From Xanthomonas arboricola pv. populi (GTDB taxonomy: Bacteria; Pseudomonadota; Gammaproteobacteria; Xanthomonadales; Xanthomonadaceae), in assembly GCF_002939945.1 (NCBI RefSeq), contig NZ_MDEB01000001.1, positions 1,167,606 through 1,231,605 on the forward strand: a DNA stretch of 64,000 nt. The letters run 5' to 3'. Positions within the stretch are counted from its first letter, which is position 1. Each line of letters starts with the position of its first letter. The notes under the pieces are model-generated. The model worked only from the letters and a program-made list of their open reading frames with translations. It did no database searches and was not told the DNA's origin. A program made the translations under genes and the position numbers. Below are positions 36,021 to 46,486 of this stretch, in pieces.

Positions 36021-36989
36021 AGCAGGCACAGCCCCTTGCGACGATGCAGGTGCTGCGGCTTGCCTGGTCAATCGCGCGGAGGGCGTCGCCTCGGCGCCGT
36101 TGCCATTCCCGATTCCCGATTCCCGACTCCCGGCCCCCGGCACCACGCGTAGCGGCTTGCCGGCGCGCAGCAACAACACATCGCGGCCGCGATCCAGCTT
36201 GGCGGCCGGGGTCAGTTCGCCGACCAGGAAGGCGTGGGTGTCGTCCGGATGCAGCTCGGACACCTTGCCGACCGGGAAGCCGGCCGGGAAGCGGCCACCG
36301 AGGCCGGAGGTGACGATTTCATCGCCCACCTGCACGCCGGCACTGAGCGGGATGTCGCGCAATTCCAGCCGGTCGCCGCGGCCGTAGACGATCAGGCGCA
36401 CGCCGTTGCGCGCCACGCTGACCGGCACCGCGTGGTCGGGGTCGGTCAGCAGCAGCACCGTCGAATGCAGCGGCGTCACTTCGATCACCTGGCCCATCAG
36501 CCCGCCGGCATCGATCACCGCCTGGCCCATCAGCACGCCATCGCGGCTGCCGGCATCCAGCATCAGGCGCTGCCGGGTCGGGTCCAGGTCGATATCCAGG
36601 ATCGGCGCCAGCTGCACGTCCAGGCCGCGGCGCTCGGCGACGTTGAGCAGTTCGCGCAGCTGCGCATTGTCCAGCGCGGCGGTCTGCAGGCGGGTCAGGC
36701 GCGCGTTGGCCACCAGCAGCTGATTGCGCAGCGAGCGGGTTTCTTCCACCAGTTGCGCATGGGTGGCGGCGTTGTCGCGTACCTGCGAGCCGATCCGCCC
36801 CGGCAACCCCGCCACGGCCCAGATCGGCTGGATCAGCAGATTGGCCTGCAGACGCGCCTGGCTCAGCCACCCACCCCGGCTATCGAGCGCGATCAGCACG
36901 ATCGCCAGCACCAGATAGACCAGCAGCCGCAGCGTGGAGGTGACTTCGCCCGGACGGGAGGCGACGGGAGGACCGGCGTAGGAGGGCAC
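35796..36989 (-). CDS. mreC: Rod-shape-determining protein MreC with repeat-derived tail
   Basis: The 397-residue protein has one N-terminal membrane helix (about 19-36), a coiled-coil (about 70-115, QLVEETRSLRNQLLVANARL) and the MreC beta domain (ILDIDLDPTRQRLMLDAGSRDGVLMGQAV to ELTPAAKLDRGRDVLLL, ending near 285). It links PBP2-RodA to MreB in the periplasm. The normal protein would end there; the extra 110 residues are repeat-coded (GSRESGIGNGNG, then 28-residue repeats with PIPDSR and NNQGAATA). This tail is unlike the rest in composition and comes from the dispersed GGGAATCG repeat. The core is unaffected. Confidence 0.93.
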   Translation of the reverse strand: MPSYAGPPVASRPGEVTSTLRLLVYLVLAIVLIALDSRGGWLSQARLQANLLIQPIWAVAGLPGRIGSQVRDNAATHAQLVEETRSLRNQLLVANARLTRLQTAALDNAQLRELLNVAERRGLDVQLAPILDIDLDPTRQRLMLDAGSRDGVLMGQAVIDAGGLMGQVIEVTPLHSTVLLLTDPDHAVPVSVARNGVRLIVYGRGDRLELRDIPLSAGVQVGDEIVTSGLGGRFPAGFPVGKVSELHPDDTHAFLVGELTPAAKLDRGRDVLLLRAGKPLRVVPGAGSRESGIGNGNGAEATPSARLTRQAAAPASSQGAVPANSQLPDPDSRPQNNQGAATATPQRGAPTNSRFPIPNSRPRNNQGAATAPPQGSAPTDSPFPIPDSRPAPQETEQ

Positions 36990-37007
36990 TGTCAGGGCCG
37001 GGAATGG

Positions 37008-37160
37008 GGAATCGGGAATGGAGAATCGGGAAGCAGTCGGCTGTCCCCGAGACGGTTGAGGCGAAAACTCACATGGGCGGAACCGCGTCGCAACCGCTCA
37101 GGGCCCCAGGCAGGGAATGCTTTCACGATTCCCCACTCCCGATTCCCGATTCCCGTCCCC
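37008..37160. repeat. GGGAATCG-type inverted repeat between mreC and mreB
   Basis: Direct GGGAATGG/GGGAATCG units (37008-37032) face complementary units (37127-37160) across about 95 bases. The arms could pair in the mreB-mreC message. Confidence 0.8.
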
Positions 37161-37161
37161 A

Positions 37162-38298
<1,137 letters not shown>

Positions 38299-38495
38299 CT
38301 AGCAATCCCCCCCGGTGCGGGCAAGGAAAAATCGGCCGTTGCGGCGGCGTTTTCATGTGCCGGTCACGCCGGGCATGGTGTGCGGTTGTGGCCCTGATCG
38401 GTCGCAGCCGTTACCCTTTGCGCCGCGGCGCTCGCGCCGTCCCGCTGCCATGCCCGGCAACTGGCGGGTATTTCCCAACGCAAAGGCCTGACTCG

Positions 38496-39428
38496 ATGTC
38501 CGCACTGATCTGTGGTTCCCTCGCCTACGACACCATCATGGTGTTTCCGGACCAGTTCAAGAACCACATCCTGCCGGACAAGGTGCACATCCTGAATGTG
38601 TCGTTCCTGGTCCCGCGCATGCGCCGCGAGTTCGGCGGTTGCGCCGGCAACATCGCCTACAACCTGCATCTGCTCGGTGGCGCGCCCATCCCGATGGGCA
38701 CCGTGGGCCAGGATTTCGGCCCGTATCGCGAACACTTCGAAGCGTTGGGCATCGACCTGTCGCGGGTGAAGATCATCGACGAGCTGTTTACCCCGCAGGC
38801 CTTCATCACCACCGACCACGATAACAACCAGATCACCGCGTTCCATCCGGGCGCGATGATGCGCAGCTACGAAAACCACGTGAAGGACGTGCCGGGCGTG
38901 ACCCTGGGCCTGGTCGGCCCGGACGGGCGCGAGGGCATGATCCAGAATGCGGAAGAGTTCGCTGCCGCCGGCATCCCCTTCATCTTCGACCCCGGCCAGG
39001 CAATGCCGTTGTTCAACGGCCCGGAACTGCGCCAGTTCATCGAGCAGGCCCAGTACGTGGTGGTCAACGACTACGAATCCAACCTGCTGCAGGAACGCAC
39101 CGGCTGGAACGAAAAGGACATCGTCTCGCGCGTGCAGGCCTACATCACCACGCAGGGCCCGAAGGGCGCGCTGGTGCATACGCCGGAAAAGACCTACGAC
39201 ATCCCGCCGGCGCACGAGCGCCGCGTGGTCGATCCGACCGGCTGCGGCGATGCCTTCCGCGCCGGCCTGATCTACGGCATCCAGGGCGGCTACGACTGGC
39301 TGACGATCGGGCGGATGGGCAACCTGATGGGCGCGCTGAAGGTGGAGCATCCGGGCACGCAAAACCAGCGATTTGATTTCAGCGAATTCAACGACCAGTT
39401 CAAGCAGCAGTTCGGCTACGCGCTCTGA
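38496..39428 (+). CDS. PfkB-family kinase (adenosine/ribokinase-like)
   Basis: The 310-residue kinase has the family start MSALICGSLAYDTIM, the substrate-binding GGCAGNIAYNLHLLGG, and the C-terminal PfkB signature DPTGCGDAFRAGLIYG with the catalytic Asp. It phosphorylates a sugar or nucleoside in the cytoplasm; close homologues are annotated as adenosine kinases or carbohydrate kinases, and I cannot decide from sequence alone. Transcribed on its own, divergent from mreB. Confidence 0.9.
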   Translation: MSALICGSLAYDTIMVFPDQFKNHILPDKVHILNVSFLVPRMRREFGGCAGNIAYNLHLLGGAPIPMGTVGQDFGPYREHFEALGIDLSRVKIIDELFTPQAFITTDHDNNQITAFHPGAMMRSYENHVKDVPGVTLGLVGPDGREGMIQNAEEFAAAGIPFIFDPGQAMPLFNGPELRQFIEQAQYVVVNDYESNLLQERTGWNEKDIVSRVQAYITTQGPKGALVHTPEKTYDIPPAHERRVVDPTGCGDAFRAGLIYGIQGGYDWLTIGRMGNLMGALKVEHPGTQNQRFDFSEFNDQFKQQFGYAL

Positions 39429-39835
39429 CGCTGGCCTGATCCGCAGCGCCGAGCCCGCCTGACCCTTCTCCCGTCGGGAGAAGGTGCCCCGCAGGGGCGG
39501 ATGAGGGTACGTGCGAAGCCTCGTGCAGCTTGAAAGTGACGCGGGCTTCGCCGCGCCCCCTCACCCCAACCCTCGCTCGCGCCGCGGCCCCGCGCCAGCA
39601 GCGCGGGCGCTGCGAGGCACGCACGCCAGTGGCGTGCCAGCTGTGCCTTCTCTCGCCCCGAGGGGAAGGGGGCGAGTCGCATACACCCGCTGCCAAGCGG
39701 ATAGCGGCCATATCCGGCACCTGAGATCGCTGGACGCGGCCTCGCAGCACCACGCAATTTGCTGCAATGCAGTTTGAGCATGGGACCGATCTGTGCCTCT
39801 ACTGACGCTTCGCGCCCACTGAGGAACGCTGGCCC
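39429..39835. other. Intergenic region with palindromic repeats
   Basis: No gene is seen. The first 250 bases hold repeat sequence (see 39463-39673); the promoter of the sigma-54 activator gene should lie in 39680-39835, where no confident boxes are visible. Confidence 0.6.
39463..39673. repeat. CCTTCTCCC/GGGAGAAGG palindromic repeat pair
   Basis: The left half begins with a CTTCTCCCG/CGGGAGAAG hairpin followed by a GGCGGATGAGGGT block; the right half contains the facing CCCCTCACCCCAACCCTCGC and a CTTCTCTCGCC/GGGGAAGG part. A copy of the left half recurs at 51196-51241. Confidence 0.8.
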
Positions 39836-41809
39836 ATGTCCGAGCCAAGCGTTGTCGCCGCCACGTCCATCGTCTTGCCGGAGATCGAACCGGATGCGCT
39901 CCGGCAGATCCGCCGGCTGCGCGACATCGCGCCGCTTGCCGCACCACTGTCGCGCTCGTGGCGGCGCTGCCTGGACGATTACGCGTTGTTGCCCGAGGCA
40001 GCCCCCGCGCCGCTGGTGCACGATGCGTTGCATGTGCGCGAGCGCCAGCAACGTCTGGGCGATGTGCTGCGCATTGCCAAGGTGGAGATGGAAAACCTCT
40101 ACGAGCAGATCGCCGGCAGCGGCTATGCAGTGATCTTTGCCGACGCCGAAGCGACCGTGCTGCACAGCGTGCACGACCCCACACTGCTACGCGAATTCCG
40201 CCAGGCAGGTCTGTTTTGCGGCGCCAGCTGGGCAGAGTGTCATCAGGGCACCAACGGCCTGGGCACCTGCGCGGCCGAGCGCACTGCGGTGAGCGTGCAT
40301 CGCGGCGAACATTATCTGACCCGCCATCTGCCGCTGTCGTGCAGCGGCGCGCCGATCCTGGACCCGCATGGCGGCCTGCTGGCGGTGCTGGATGCGTCCA
40401 CCCCCAACGCGCAGGACGGCAAGCAGACCCAGCGCCACACCGTGGCCCTGGTGAGCATGTCGGCGGCGCAGATCTCGCGCTCGCATTTCCTCAACCAGTT
40501 CGGCCATGCCTTCATCCTGCGCTTCCACAGCCGGCCCGAGTTCGCCGGCCTGCTGCACGAGGCACTGATCGCGATCGATACCGACGGCCGCGTGCTGGCA
40601 GTCAACGAGGCGGTGCTGGAGCAACTGGGCAAGATCGATCGCAGCCAGCTGGTGGGCCGCAATATCGCGCAGGTGATGCAGTTGGATTTCGACACCCTCG
40701 AGCACCGCGCAGGCAGCGATGCCGGCACCTTGTGGTCGATCCGCTGCGCCTGCCACGGGCGGCGGTTCTACGCACTGGTGCGTCCGCCGCGCGCGCGCGC
40801 TGCGCTGCCGGCGGTGGGCGGGCCGGCGCAGCTGGCACCGGATACCGAGCTGCAACCCGGCGAGCATGTCGGCTCGGATTCGCGCATGCGCCACAACCTG
40901 GCCAACGCGTTGAAGCTGGCCGCGCATCGGGTGTCGATTCTGCTGCGCGGCGACACCGGCACCGGCAAGGAGGAGTTCGCCAAGGCGGTGCACCGTGGCT
41001 CGCCGTGGGCAGGCGGCGCCTTTGTGGCGATCAACTGCGCGGCGATTCCCGAGGCGTTGATCGAGAGCGAATTGTTCGGGTATGCACGCGGCGCATTCAC
41101 CGATGCCGCGCGCGAAGGCCGCCATGGCAAATTGCTGCAGGCCAGCGGCGGCACGCTGTTCCTGGATGAAATCGGCGACATGCCGCTGCCCTTGCAGAGC
41201 CGCCTGCTGCGCGTGCTGGAAGAACAATGCGTCACTCCGCTGGGCAGCGAGCGCGCGGTGCCGCTGGAGCTGCACGTGATCAGCGCCAGCCATCGCGATC
41301 TGGCCCAGCGGGTGGCGGCCGGCGAGTTTCGCGAGGACCTGTATTACCGGCTCAATGGCGTGGTGCTGCATCTGCCACCGTTACGCGAGCGCAGCGACAA
41401 GGCCGAGCTGATCCGCACCCTGCTGCGCGAGGAAAACAGCGAGCACAGCGTGCGCATCAGCGAAGAAGCGATGCACAAACTGCTGAGCTACGCATGGCCG
41501 GGCAATCTGCGCCAGTTGCGCAATGTGCTGCGCACAGCCGCAGTGTTGTGCAGCGATGGGGTGATCCGCCTGCCGAATCTGCCGCAGGAAATCGTCGATG
41601 CCGGCAGCGCACCGTGCCTGGTCGATGGCCGCGCGGTGGCCGCCGACGACATGCCCGGCCGCGTCGCACTCGACCAGGCCGAGCGTCTGGTGTTGCAGCA
41701 GCAACTCGAACGCCATCGCTGGAACGTCAGCCGCACCGCCGATGCCCTGGGCATCAGCCGTAATACGCTGTATCGCAAGCTGCGCAAGCACGGCCTGGAT
41801 ACCGGGTGA
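39836..41809 (+). CDS. AcoR-like sigma-54-dependent activator
   Basis: The 657-residue protein has a GAF-like sensor region (about 90-220), a PAS-like segment (about 240-310, ALIAIDTDGRVLAVNEAV), an AAA+ domain (Walker A GDTGTGKE at 372-379, Walker B LFLDEIGD at 441-448, R-finger region) and a C-terminal Fis-type helix-turn-helix (about 620-657, WNVSRTADALGISRNTLYRKL). The sigma-54 contact loop reads GAFTDA at 419-424 instead of GAFTGA. AcoR-type proteins activate genes for acetoin, alcohol or aldehyde use. It converges with the XoxF operon, whose promoter has -24/-12 elements, so it is the likely regulator. The protein is cytoplasmic. Confidence 0.92.
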   Translation: MSEPSVVAATSIVLPEIEPDALRQIRRLRDIAPLAAPLSRSWRRCLDDYALLPEAAPAPLVHDALHVRERQQRLGDVLRIAKVEMENLYEQIAGSGYAVIFADAEATVLHSVHDPTLLREFRQAGLFCGASWAECHQGTNGLGTCAAERTAVSVHRGEHYLTRHLPLSCSGAPILDPHGGLLAVLDASTPNAQDGKQTQRHTVALVSMSAAQISRSHFLNQFGHAFILRFHSRPEFAGLLHEALIAIDTDGRVLAVNEAVLEQLGKIDRSQLVGRNIAQVMQLDFDTLEHRAGSDAGTLWSIRCACHGRRFYALVRPPRARAALPAVGGPAQLAPDTELQPGEHVGSDSRMRHNLANALKLAAHRVSILLRGDTGTGKEEFAKAVHRGSPWAGGAFVAINCAAIPEALIESELFGYARGAFTDAAREGRHGKLLQASGGTLFLDEIGDMPLPLQSRLLRVLEEQCVTPLGSERAVPLELHVISASHRDLAQRVAAGEFREDLYYRLNGVVLHLPPLRERSDKAELIRTLLREENSEHSVRISEEAMHKLLSYAWPGNLRQLRNVLRTAAVLCSDGVIRLPNLPQEIVDAGSAPCLVDGRAVAADDMPGRVALDQAERLVLQQQLERHRWNVSRTADALGISRNTLYRKLRKHGLDTG

Positions 41810-41811
41810 AT

Positions 41812-41886
41812 GGGGAATCGGGAATGGGGAATCGTAGAGCTAACGCCCTGCACTTACCGATTCCCGATTCCCGATTCCCCATTCCT
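41812..41886. repeat. GGGAATCG-type inverted repeat between converging genes
   Basis: Three GGGAATCG-like units (41812-41836) face four complementary units (41859-41886). The hairpin sits between two stop codons and may act as a transcription stop for both. Confidence 0.85.
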
Positions 41887-41892
41887 CCGCGA

Positions 41893-44271
41893 TCAGAGCG
41901 CCCAACGCACCCCGATCAGATACTGCCGCGGTACGCCCGGTGCGAGAAACCGCGCCGGGCCGGTTTCCACGGGTGCCTCCTGCGGGCGCGCCAGTTCGCC
42001 ATCGGGGAACACGTCTTCGGCCACGGCTGCGTACGTGGCATAGCGGCGGTTGAAGACGTTGTCGACGCGGGCGAACAGCGACAGCCGCTCACTGACTTGC
42101 CAACGTGCCTGCAGGTCCACCAGCGCGTAGCCGGCGGTGCCGATGTCGATGCGCTCGGATGCGGACTCGCCGTCTTCGGCGTTGTCGACCTGGCCATCCT
42201 CGTTGCCGCTGGCCACGCGCCCGGAGACCGCACGTACCCCGGCGCCCAGCGTCAGCGCATCGTGCTGCCATTCCACGCCGAGCTTGAGGTTGTGGCGCGG
42301 CAACGCCGCGATGCGCAGGCCCGGCCGCAAGGCGATCACGCGCTCGCCGGATAGCAGCTCGCCGTCGCTGCGGTAGGTCGCATCCAGAAGGCTGTAGCCG
42401 GCCGACCACTGCCAGTTGCCGCTGTGCAGGCGCAGCGTCAGATCCGCGCCTTGATAGCGGGTGCGGCCGACATTGTCGAAGTATCCCAGCTGCGTGTCCG
42501 GTGCGCGCAGGAACAGGATGTCGTCGCGATTGTTGGCGCGGTACACCGACAAACTGGCGTTGCTGTTGGCAGATGGCGCCCAGCGCGCGCCCAGTTCATA
42601 GGTGCGCGAAACGATCTGCTCCAGGCGTGGGTCGGCCTGCAGGCCGGTCGGCAATCGACACGGCTGGGTGGGATCGGCGCAGCCCAGTTCGATCGCGGTT
42701 GGCGCACGGCTGTTTTGGGCGACCGAGCCGTACAGCGTCAGCCCCGAATCGAGCCGATGGGTCAGACCCAACGACGGGTTGGCCTTGGCATAGACGAAAC
42801 GCTCGCGTGGGCGGTCGCCGTCTTCGGCGGTGGAAAGGATGTTGTCCACCACCACACGATTCCAGCGCACTGCGGCGGTGAGATGGGTGGTGGCGTTCAG
42901 TGCCCAGGTGTCGGCGACGAACACGCCCAGCGTCTTGGTGCTGCCGCGCACGCCGGAAAAGAACGCACGCTCGGCATCCGGATCGGCGGCAACCGAGCGG
43001 TCCGGCTGCACCCAGCCATCGCGCGCGAATTGCCGATAGCGCACATGACCACGATCGAAGGTCACGCCGGTGCTGAGCGCATGCGCGCCCCATTGCTTGC
43101 TCAGGTTGAGCGCAAGCCCCTGCGCCTCCTGGAGCATCTGGGTGGTGTTGAGCGCGCCGGTGGGCAATGCATCGGCATCGGCGCGTGCGACATCGCAATC
43201 GGCATCCAGCGCGCTGCCGTCGGCGGCGTAGCCGGAGGCGCATTCTTCGACGAATTCTTCGTAGTCCTCGCCGATATCGCCATTGACGGTGTCGCGGCGG
43301 CCCACGCGCGAGTAGGCCAGTGCATGCAGTGCGGTGTCCGCATCGAAACGATGGTCCAGTTGCACGGTGAACAGCGTATTGCGATTGCGGGTGAGATCGG
43401 GCGAGGTGTACACCGCGCGGCGGTCGGCGCGATACAGGCCGGGCTGTGGGCCTTCGTCGGTGTAGCGGGTGTCCGGCAGCAGGCCGTTGCCGATCAGGCG
43501 GCTGCGCCCGTGCAGCACCGACAGGCTCCAATCGGTCTGCTCGCCTTGCTTGCCTACCTTGCCGAACAGCGTGCCAAGACGTCCTTCGGAGGCATCACGC
43601 CAGCCGTTTTCGTCGAAGCCGGTGACTGCAACAAAGCCATGCCAGCCGTCTTGACTGGCGAGGCCGTAACTGGCGTCCAGCCGCTTGCGCGCGCCGCTGC
43701 CGATGCTCACTTCGCCCTGCAATCCCGGTGCGGTGAGGCCCGATGCGGTGGACAGCACCACCGCGCCACCGAGCGTGTTCGGCCCGAACAAGGGATTGGA
43801 GCCGGGCATCAGGGTCACCGCGTTGATCGCCGACTCGGGCAGCATGTCCCAGCTGACGATGTCGGCGAACGGTTCGTTGAAACGCACGCCGTCCAGATAC
43901 ACCGACACGCCTTGCGAAGCGCCAGGCAAGGCGGAGGCACGGAAACCGTGGAAGGTGAGATCGTTCTGGAACGGACTGCCTTGCACATCGTTGCCGTCCA
44001 CACCGACAAAGCGCCGCTGCAGCAGATCGCTGAGGTTGTTGCTGCGCCCGCGCGACAGCTCGCCATTGGTGGCCGATTGCACCATGTACGGCAACTGCGC
44101 CGCGTCGATGGTGGTGCCGGGAATCGGTGTGGCGGTGACCTCGATGCGGTCCAGCCAGGTCACCTGCGGCGCGTCGGCCGCCATTGCCAGCGCGCTGCTC
44201 GCGAGCAAGGCGCTGGCGCCTGCCATTACATGATGGTGCAACCTTGCGGTGCTGCGTGTGCCTGCTGCCAT
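41893..44271 (-). CDS. TonB-dependent outer-membrane receptor of the XoxF operon
   Basis: The 792-residue protein has a signal peptide (ALLASSALAMAADA), a TonB-box-like start (WLDRIEVTATPI), a plug domain (SNNLSDLLQRRFVGVDGNDVQG, FHGFRASALPGASQGVSVYLDG, LFGPNTLGGAVVL) and a 22-strand barrel ending LIGVRWAL. The ligand is unknown; its place in a PQQ-dehydrogenase operon suggests uptake of a metal chelate (possibly lanthanide) or of PQQ. ATG 44271 has GAGGGAG eight bases upstream; the TTG at 44286 overlapping the ADH stop is less likely. It is the last gene of the operon. Confidence 0.92.
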   Translation of the reverse strand: MAAGTRSTARLHHHVMAGASALLASSALAMAADAPQVTWLDRIEVTATPIPGTTIDAAQLPYMVQSATNGELSRGRSNNLSDLLQRRFVGVDGNDVQGSPFQNDLTFHGFRASALPGASQGVSVYLDGVRFNEPFADIVSWDMLPESAINAVTLMPGSNPLFGPNTLGGAVVLSTASGLTAPGLQGEVSIGSGARKRLDASYGLASQDGWHGFVAVTGFDENGWRDASEGRLGTLFGKVGKQGEQTDWSLSVLHGRSRLIGNGLLPDTRYTDEGPQPGLYRADRRAVYTSPDLTRNRNTLFTVQLDHRFDADTALHALAYSRVGRRDTVNGDIGEDYEEFVEECASGYAADGSALDADCDVARADADALPTGALNTTQMLQEAQGLALNLSKQWGAHALSTGVTFDRGHVRYRQFARDGWVQPDRSVAADPDAERAFFSGVRGSTKTLGVFVADTWALNATTHLTAAVRWNRVVVDNILSTAEDGDRPRERFVYAKANPSLGLTHRLDSGLTLYGSVAQNSRAPTAIELGCADPTQPCRLPTGLQADPRLEQIVSRTYELGARWAPSANSNASLSVYRANNRDDILFLRAPDTQLGYFDNVGRTRYQGADLTLRLHSGNWQWSAGYSLLDATYRSDGELLSGERVIALRPGLRIAALPRHNLKLGVEWQHDALTLGAGVRAVSGRVASGNEDGQVDNAEDGESASERIDIGTAGYALVDLQARWQVSERLSLFARVDNVFNRRYATYAAVAEDVFPDGELARPQEAPVETGPARFLAPGVPRQYLIGVRWAL

Positions 44272-44282
44272 CTGCGTCTCCC

Positions 44283-45389
44283 TCAATAGAGCACGATCGA
44301 TTTAATGCCGCGCGCCGCACGTAAGTCCGCCAGCGCCTGATTGATGTCGTCCAGCGCCAGGGTGCGCGTGATCAACGGGGCCAGCTGGATGTCGCCGTGC
44401 AGGTAACGCGCGACATAGCCCGGCAACTCGCTGCGCCCTTTCACTCCGCCGAACGCGCTGCCGCGCCACACCCGCCCGGTCACCAGTTGAAACGGGCGCG
44501 TGCTGATTTCCTGCGCGTCGTCGGCCACGCCAAGGATGACGCTCTCGCCCCAGCCCTTGTGGCAGCACTCCAGCGCCGCGCGCATCGCGCCGACATCGCC
44601 CACGCATTCGAAGCTGTGGTCGGCGCCGCCGTCGGCGAGGTCCACGATCACCTGCTGGATGGGCGCACCGTAGTCGCGCGGATCCAGGCAGTCGGTCGCC
44701 CCCAAGGCACGCGCCAGCGCGAACTTGGCCGGGTCGATATCCACCGCGATGATGCGCCCGGCCTGCGCCAGCACCGCGCCCTGCACCACCGACAAGCCGA
44801 TGCCGCCCAGGCCGAATACCGCTACGCAATCGCCGGGCCGCACATGCGTGCTGTTGAGCACCGCACCGACGCCGGTGGTGACCGTGCAGCCAAGCAGGCA
44901 GACCTGATCCAGCGGTGCATCCGGCGGGATCCGCGCGACCGCGATCTCCGGCACCACGGTGTATTCGGAAAACGTGCTGGTGCCCATGTGGTGCAGGATC
45001 GGCCGCCCGTGCAACGAGAACCGGCTGCTGCCATCGGGCATCAGGCCGCGCTCCTGGCTGCTGCGGATCGCCTGGCACAGGTTGGTGCGACCGGAGCGGC
45101 AGAACTTGCACACGCCGCATTCGGGCATATACAGCGGGATGACGTGATCGCCGGGCTGCACGCTGGTGACGCCGATGCCGACCGCCTCGACGATGCCGGC
45201 GCCCTCCTGCCCCAGGATCACCGGAAAGCTGCTCGCCTGCCCGTGCGCCAACGCATGCGCATCGCCGTGGCAGATACCGGTGGCGACCAGGCGTACCAGC
45301 ACTTCGCCGGGCCGCGGCGGCTGCAGGTCCACCTCTTCGATGGTCAGCGGCTGGTGCGGACCCCATGCCACCGCAGCGCGTGTCTTCAT
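44283..45389 (-). CDS. Class-III-like zinc alcohol/formaldehyde dehydrogenase
   Basis: The 368-residue MDR-family enzyme resembles glutathione-dependent formaldehyde dehydrogenase: structural zinc cysteines C91, C94, C97, C105; NAD loop FGLGGIGLS; and the segment [28 protein letters not shown] (shown here in part only as DGSSRF) that in class III binds S-hydroxymethylglutathione. Catalytic zinc ligands C40 and C168 are present, but the expected His is Gln61 (ILGQEGAG instead of GHEGAG). In the operon it could remove formaldehyde or another aldehyde made by the XoxF enzyme. It follows the YVTN gene after 35 bases. Confidence 0.88.
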   Translation of the reverse strand: MKTRAAVAWGPHQPLTIEEVDLQPPRPGEVLVRLVATGICHGDAHALAHGQASSFPVILGQEGAGIVEAVGIGVTSVQPGDHVIPLYMPECGVCKFCRSGRTNLCQAIRSSQERGLMPDGSSRFSLHGRPILHHMGTSTFSEYTVVPEIAVARIPPDAPLDQVCLLGCTVTTGVGAVLNSTHVRPGDCVAVFGLGGIGLSVVQGAVLAQAGRIIAVDIDPAKFALARALGATDCLDPRDYGAPIQQVIVDLADGGADHSFECVGDVGAMRAALECCHKGWGESVILGVADDAQEISTRPFQLVTGRVWRGSAFGGVKGRSELPGYVARYLHGDIQLAPLITRTLALDDINQALADLRAARGIKSIVLY

Positions 45390-45424
45390 CCGGCCTCCCT
45401 GGCGCGCTGCGGCATGGCCGCCAC

Positions 45425-46486
45425 TCAGCGCGCGATGACCACGCCCCACGGCAACTCGCCGACGGGGATCTGTTTGATCTGTTGCAGTGTGGCGGTATCG
45501 ATCACGCTCACCGTGTTCGAGCGCCCGTTGGCGACATACAGCTTGTCGCCGGCCGGGGTCAGTGCCGGATTCCACGGCCTTACCCCCACCGCAATCTCGG
45601 CAAGACTGCGCGCAGTGTTGGTATCGATCACGCTGACCGTACCGGCACCGCCGTTGGACGCATACAGCCGCGTGCCATCGGCCGACAACGCCACGCCCGC
45701 CGTGCGCACGCCGGCCGGCAGGCTGGTACGGCGTTGACGCGTGTCCAGGTCGATCACGTCCACCACGTTGGCGGTCTCCTGCGCGATGTAGACGCTGTGC
45801 CCGTCGGGCGCGAACGCCATGCCGCGCGGATGGCCACTGGTGGCGACCACGCCACGCGAGCGACGGGTGGCCAGCTCGATCATGTCCATGTCGTTGGAGC
45901 CCTCGTTGCTGGTGAGCAACCACCGTCCGTCCGGCGTGTAGGCGCAATGCTCCGGTGCCTGCCCGCGCGTGGCGATCACCTGCTGTACGCTGAACTGCGC
46001 CGCATCGATCAACATCACCTGGTTCTGCCCTTCCACGCACACCGCGAATTGCTTGCCGTCCGGCGACAGCGCAATGCCCTCGGCGTTCTCGCCGATCTGC
46101 ACGCTGCGCAGCACCGCGTCTGTTCCGGTATCGAGTTCGATCAGGCGATGATGCTCGGCATCGATCAGATACAGATGGCCGTTCGGGCCCGGCAACACCT
46201 GCTGCAAGCGCTTGCCCAGTTGCCCCTGCGCGCTGAGCGTGCGCACCACCGTATCGGTGTGCGTATCGATCACCGACACCGTACCGCTACGTTGATTGGG
46301 CACATACGCAAACACCGGCGGTGTCGATGGCGCCGGTGTCGCTGCGGGAGTCGCAGTCGTCGTTGTCGCCGGCGCAGCGTTGGACGCCGGCGGCTCCGCA
46401 TCGCGCCGGCAACCGGCCAAGGTCAGCAGCACGCCCAGCGCGGTGGTCGCCAGGACGCGCTGCCAGCCGATGGGCGCTGGCCTCAT
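45425..46486 (-). CDS. YVTN beta-propeller lipoprotein
   Basis: The 353-residue protein has a lipobox (LAGC, Cys near residue 26), a Thr/Pro-rich linker, and about seven propeller blades with recurrent [32 protein letters not shown] and [16 protein letters not shown] patterns. Such 40-residue YVTN repeats accompany PQQ-dependent alcohol catabolism in several proteobacteria; the role is unclear, possibly an assembly or electron-transfer partner. The start overlaps the cytochrome gene by four bases. Probably anchored in the periplasm. Confidence 0.87.
   Translation of the reverse strand: MRPAPIGWQRVLATTALGVLLTLAGCRRDAEPPASNAAPATTTTATPAATPAPSTPPVFAYVPNQRSGTVSVIDTHTDTVVRTLSAQGQLGKRLQQVLPGPNGHLYLIDAEHHRLIELDTGTDAVLRSVQIGENAEGIALSPDGKQFAVCVEGQNQVMLIDAAQFSVQQVIATRGQAPEHCAYTPDGRWLLTSNEGSNDMDMIELATRRSRGVVATSGHPRGMAFAPDGHSVYIAQETANVVDVIDLDTRQRRTSLPAGVRTAGVALSADGTRLYASNGGAGTVSVIDTNTARSLAEIAVGVRPWNPALTPAGDKLYVANGRSNTVSVIDTATLQQIKQIPVGELPWGVVIAR

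Noticed and set aside
33253-36387. Rightward open frame of more than 1000 codons opposite mrdA, mreD and mreC
   Set aside because: It is the antisense shadow of well-recognised high-GC genes; its translation is His/Arg/Gln-rich with no domain.
36989-37161. Possible small gene between mreB and mreC
   Set aside because: The space is repeat sequence; the peptides are repeat-derived and no start with a ribosome site is seen.
44283-46040. 585-codon frame for the alcohol dehydrogenase
   Set aside because: The first 217 codons overlap the YVTN gene out of frame; the family start is at 45389.
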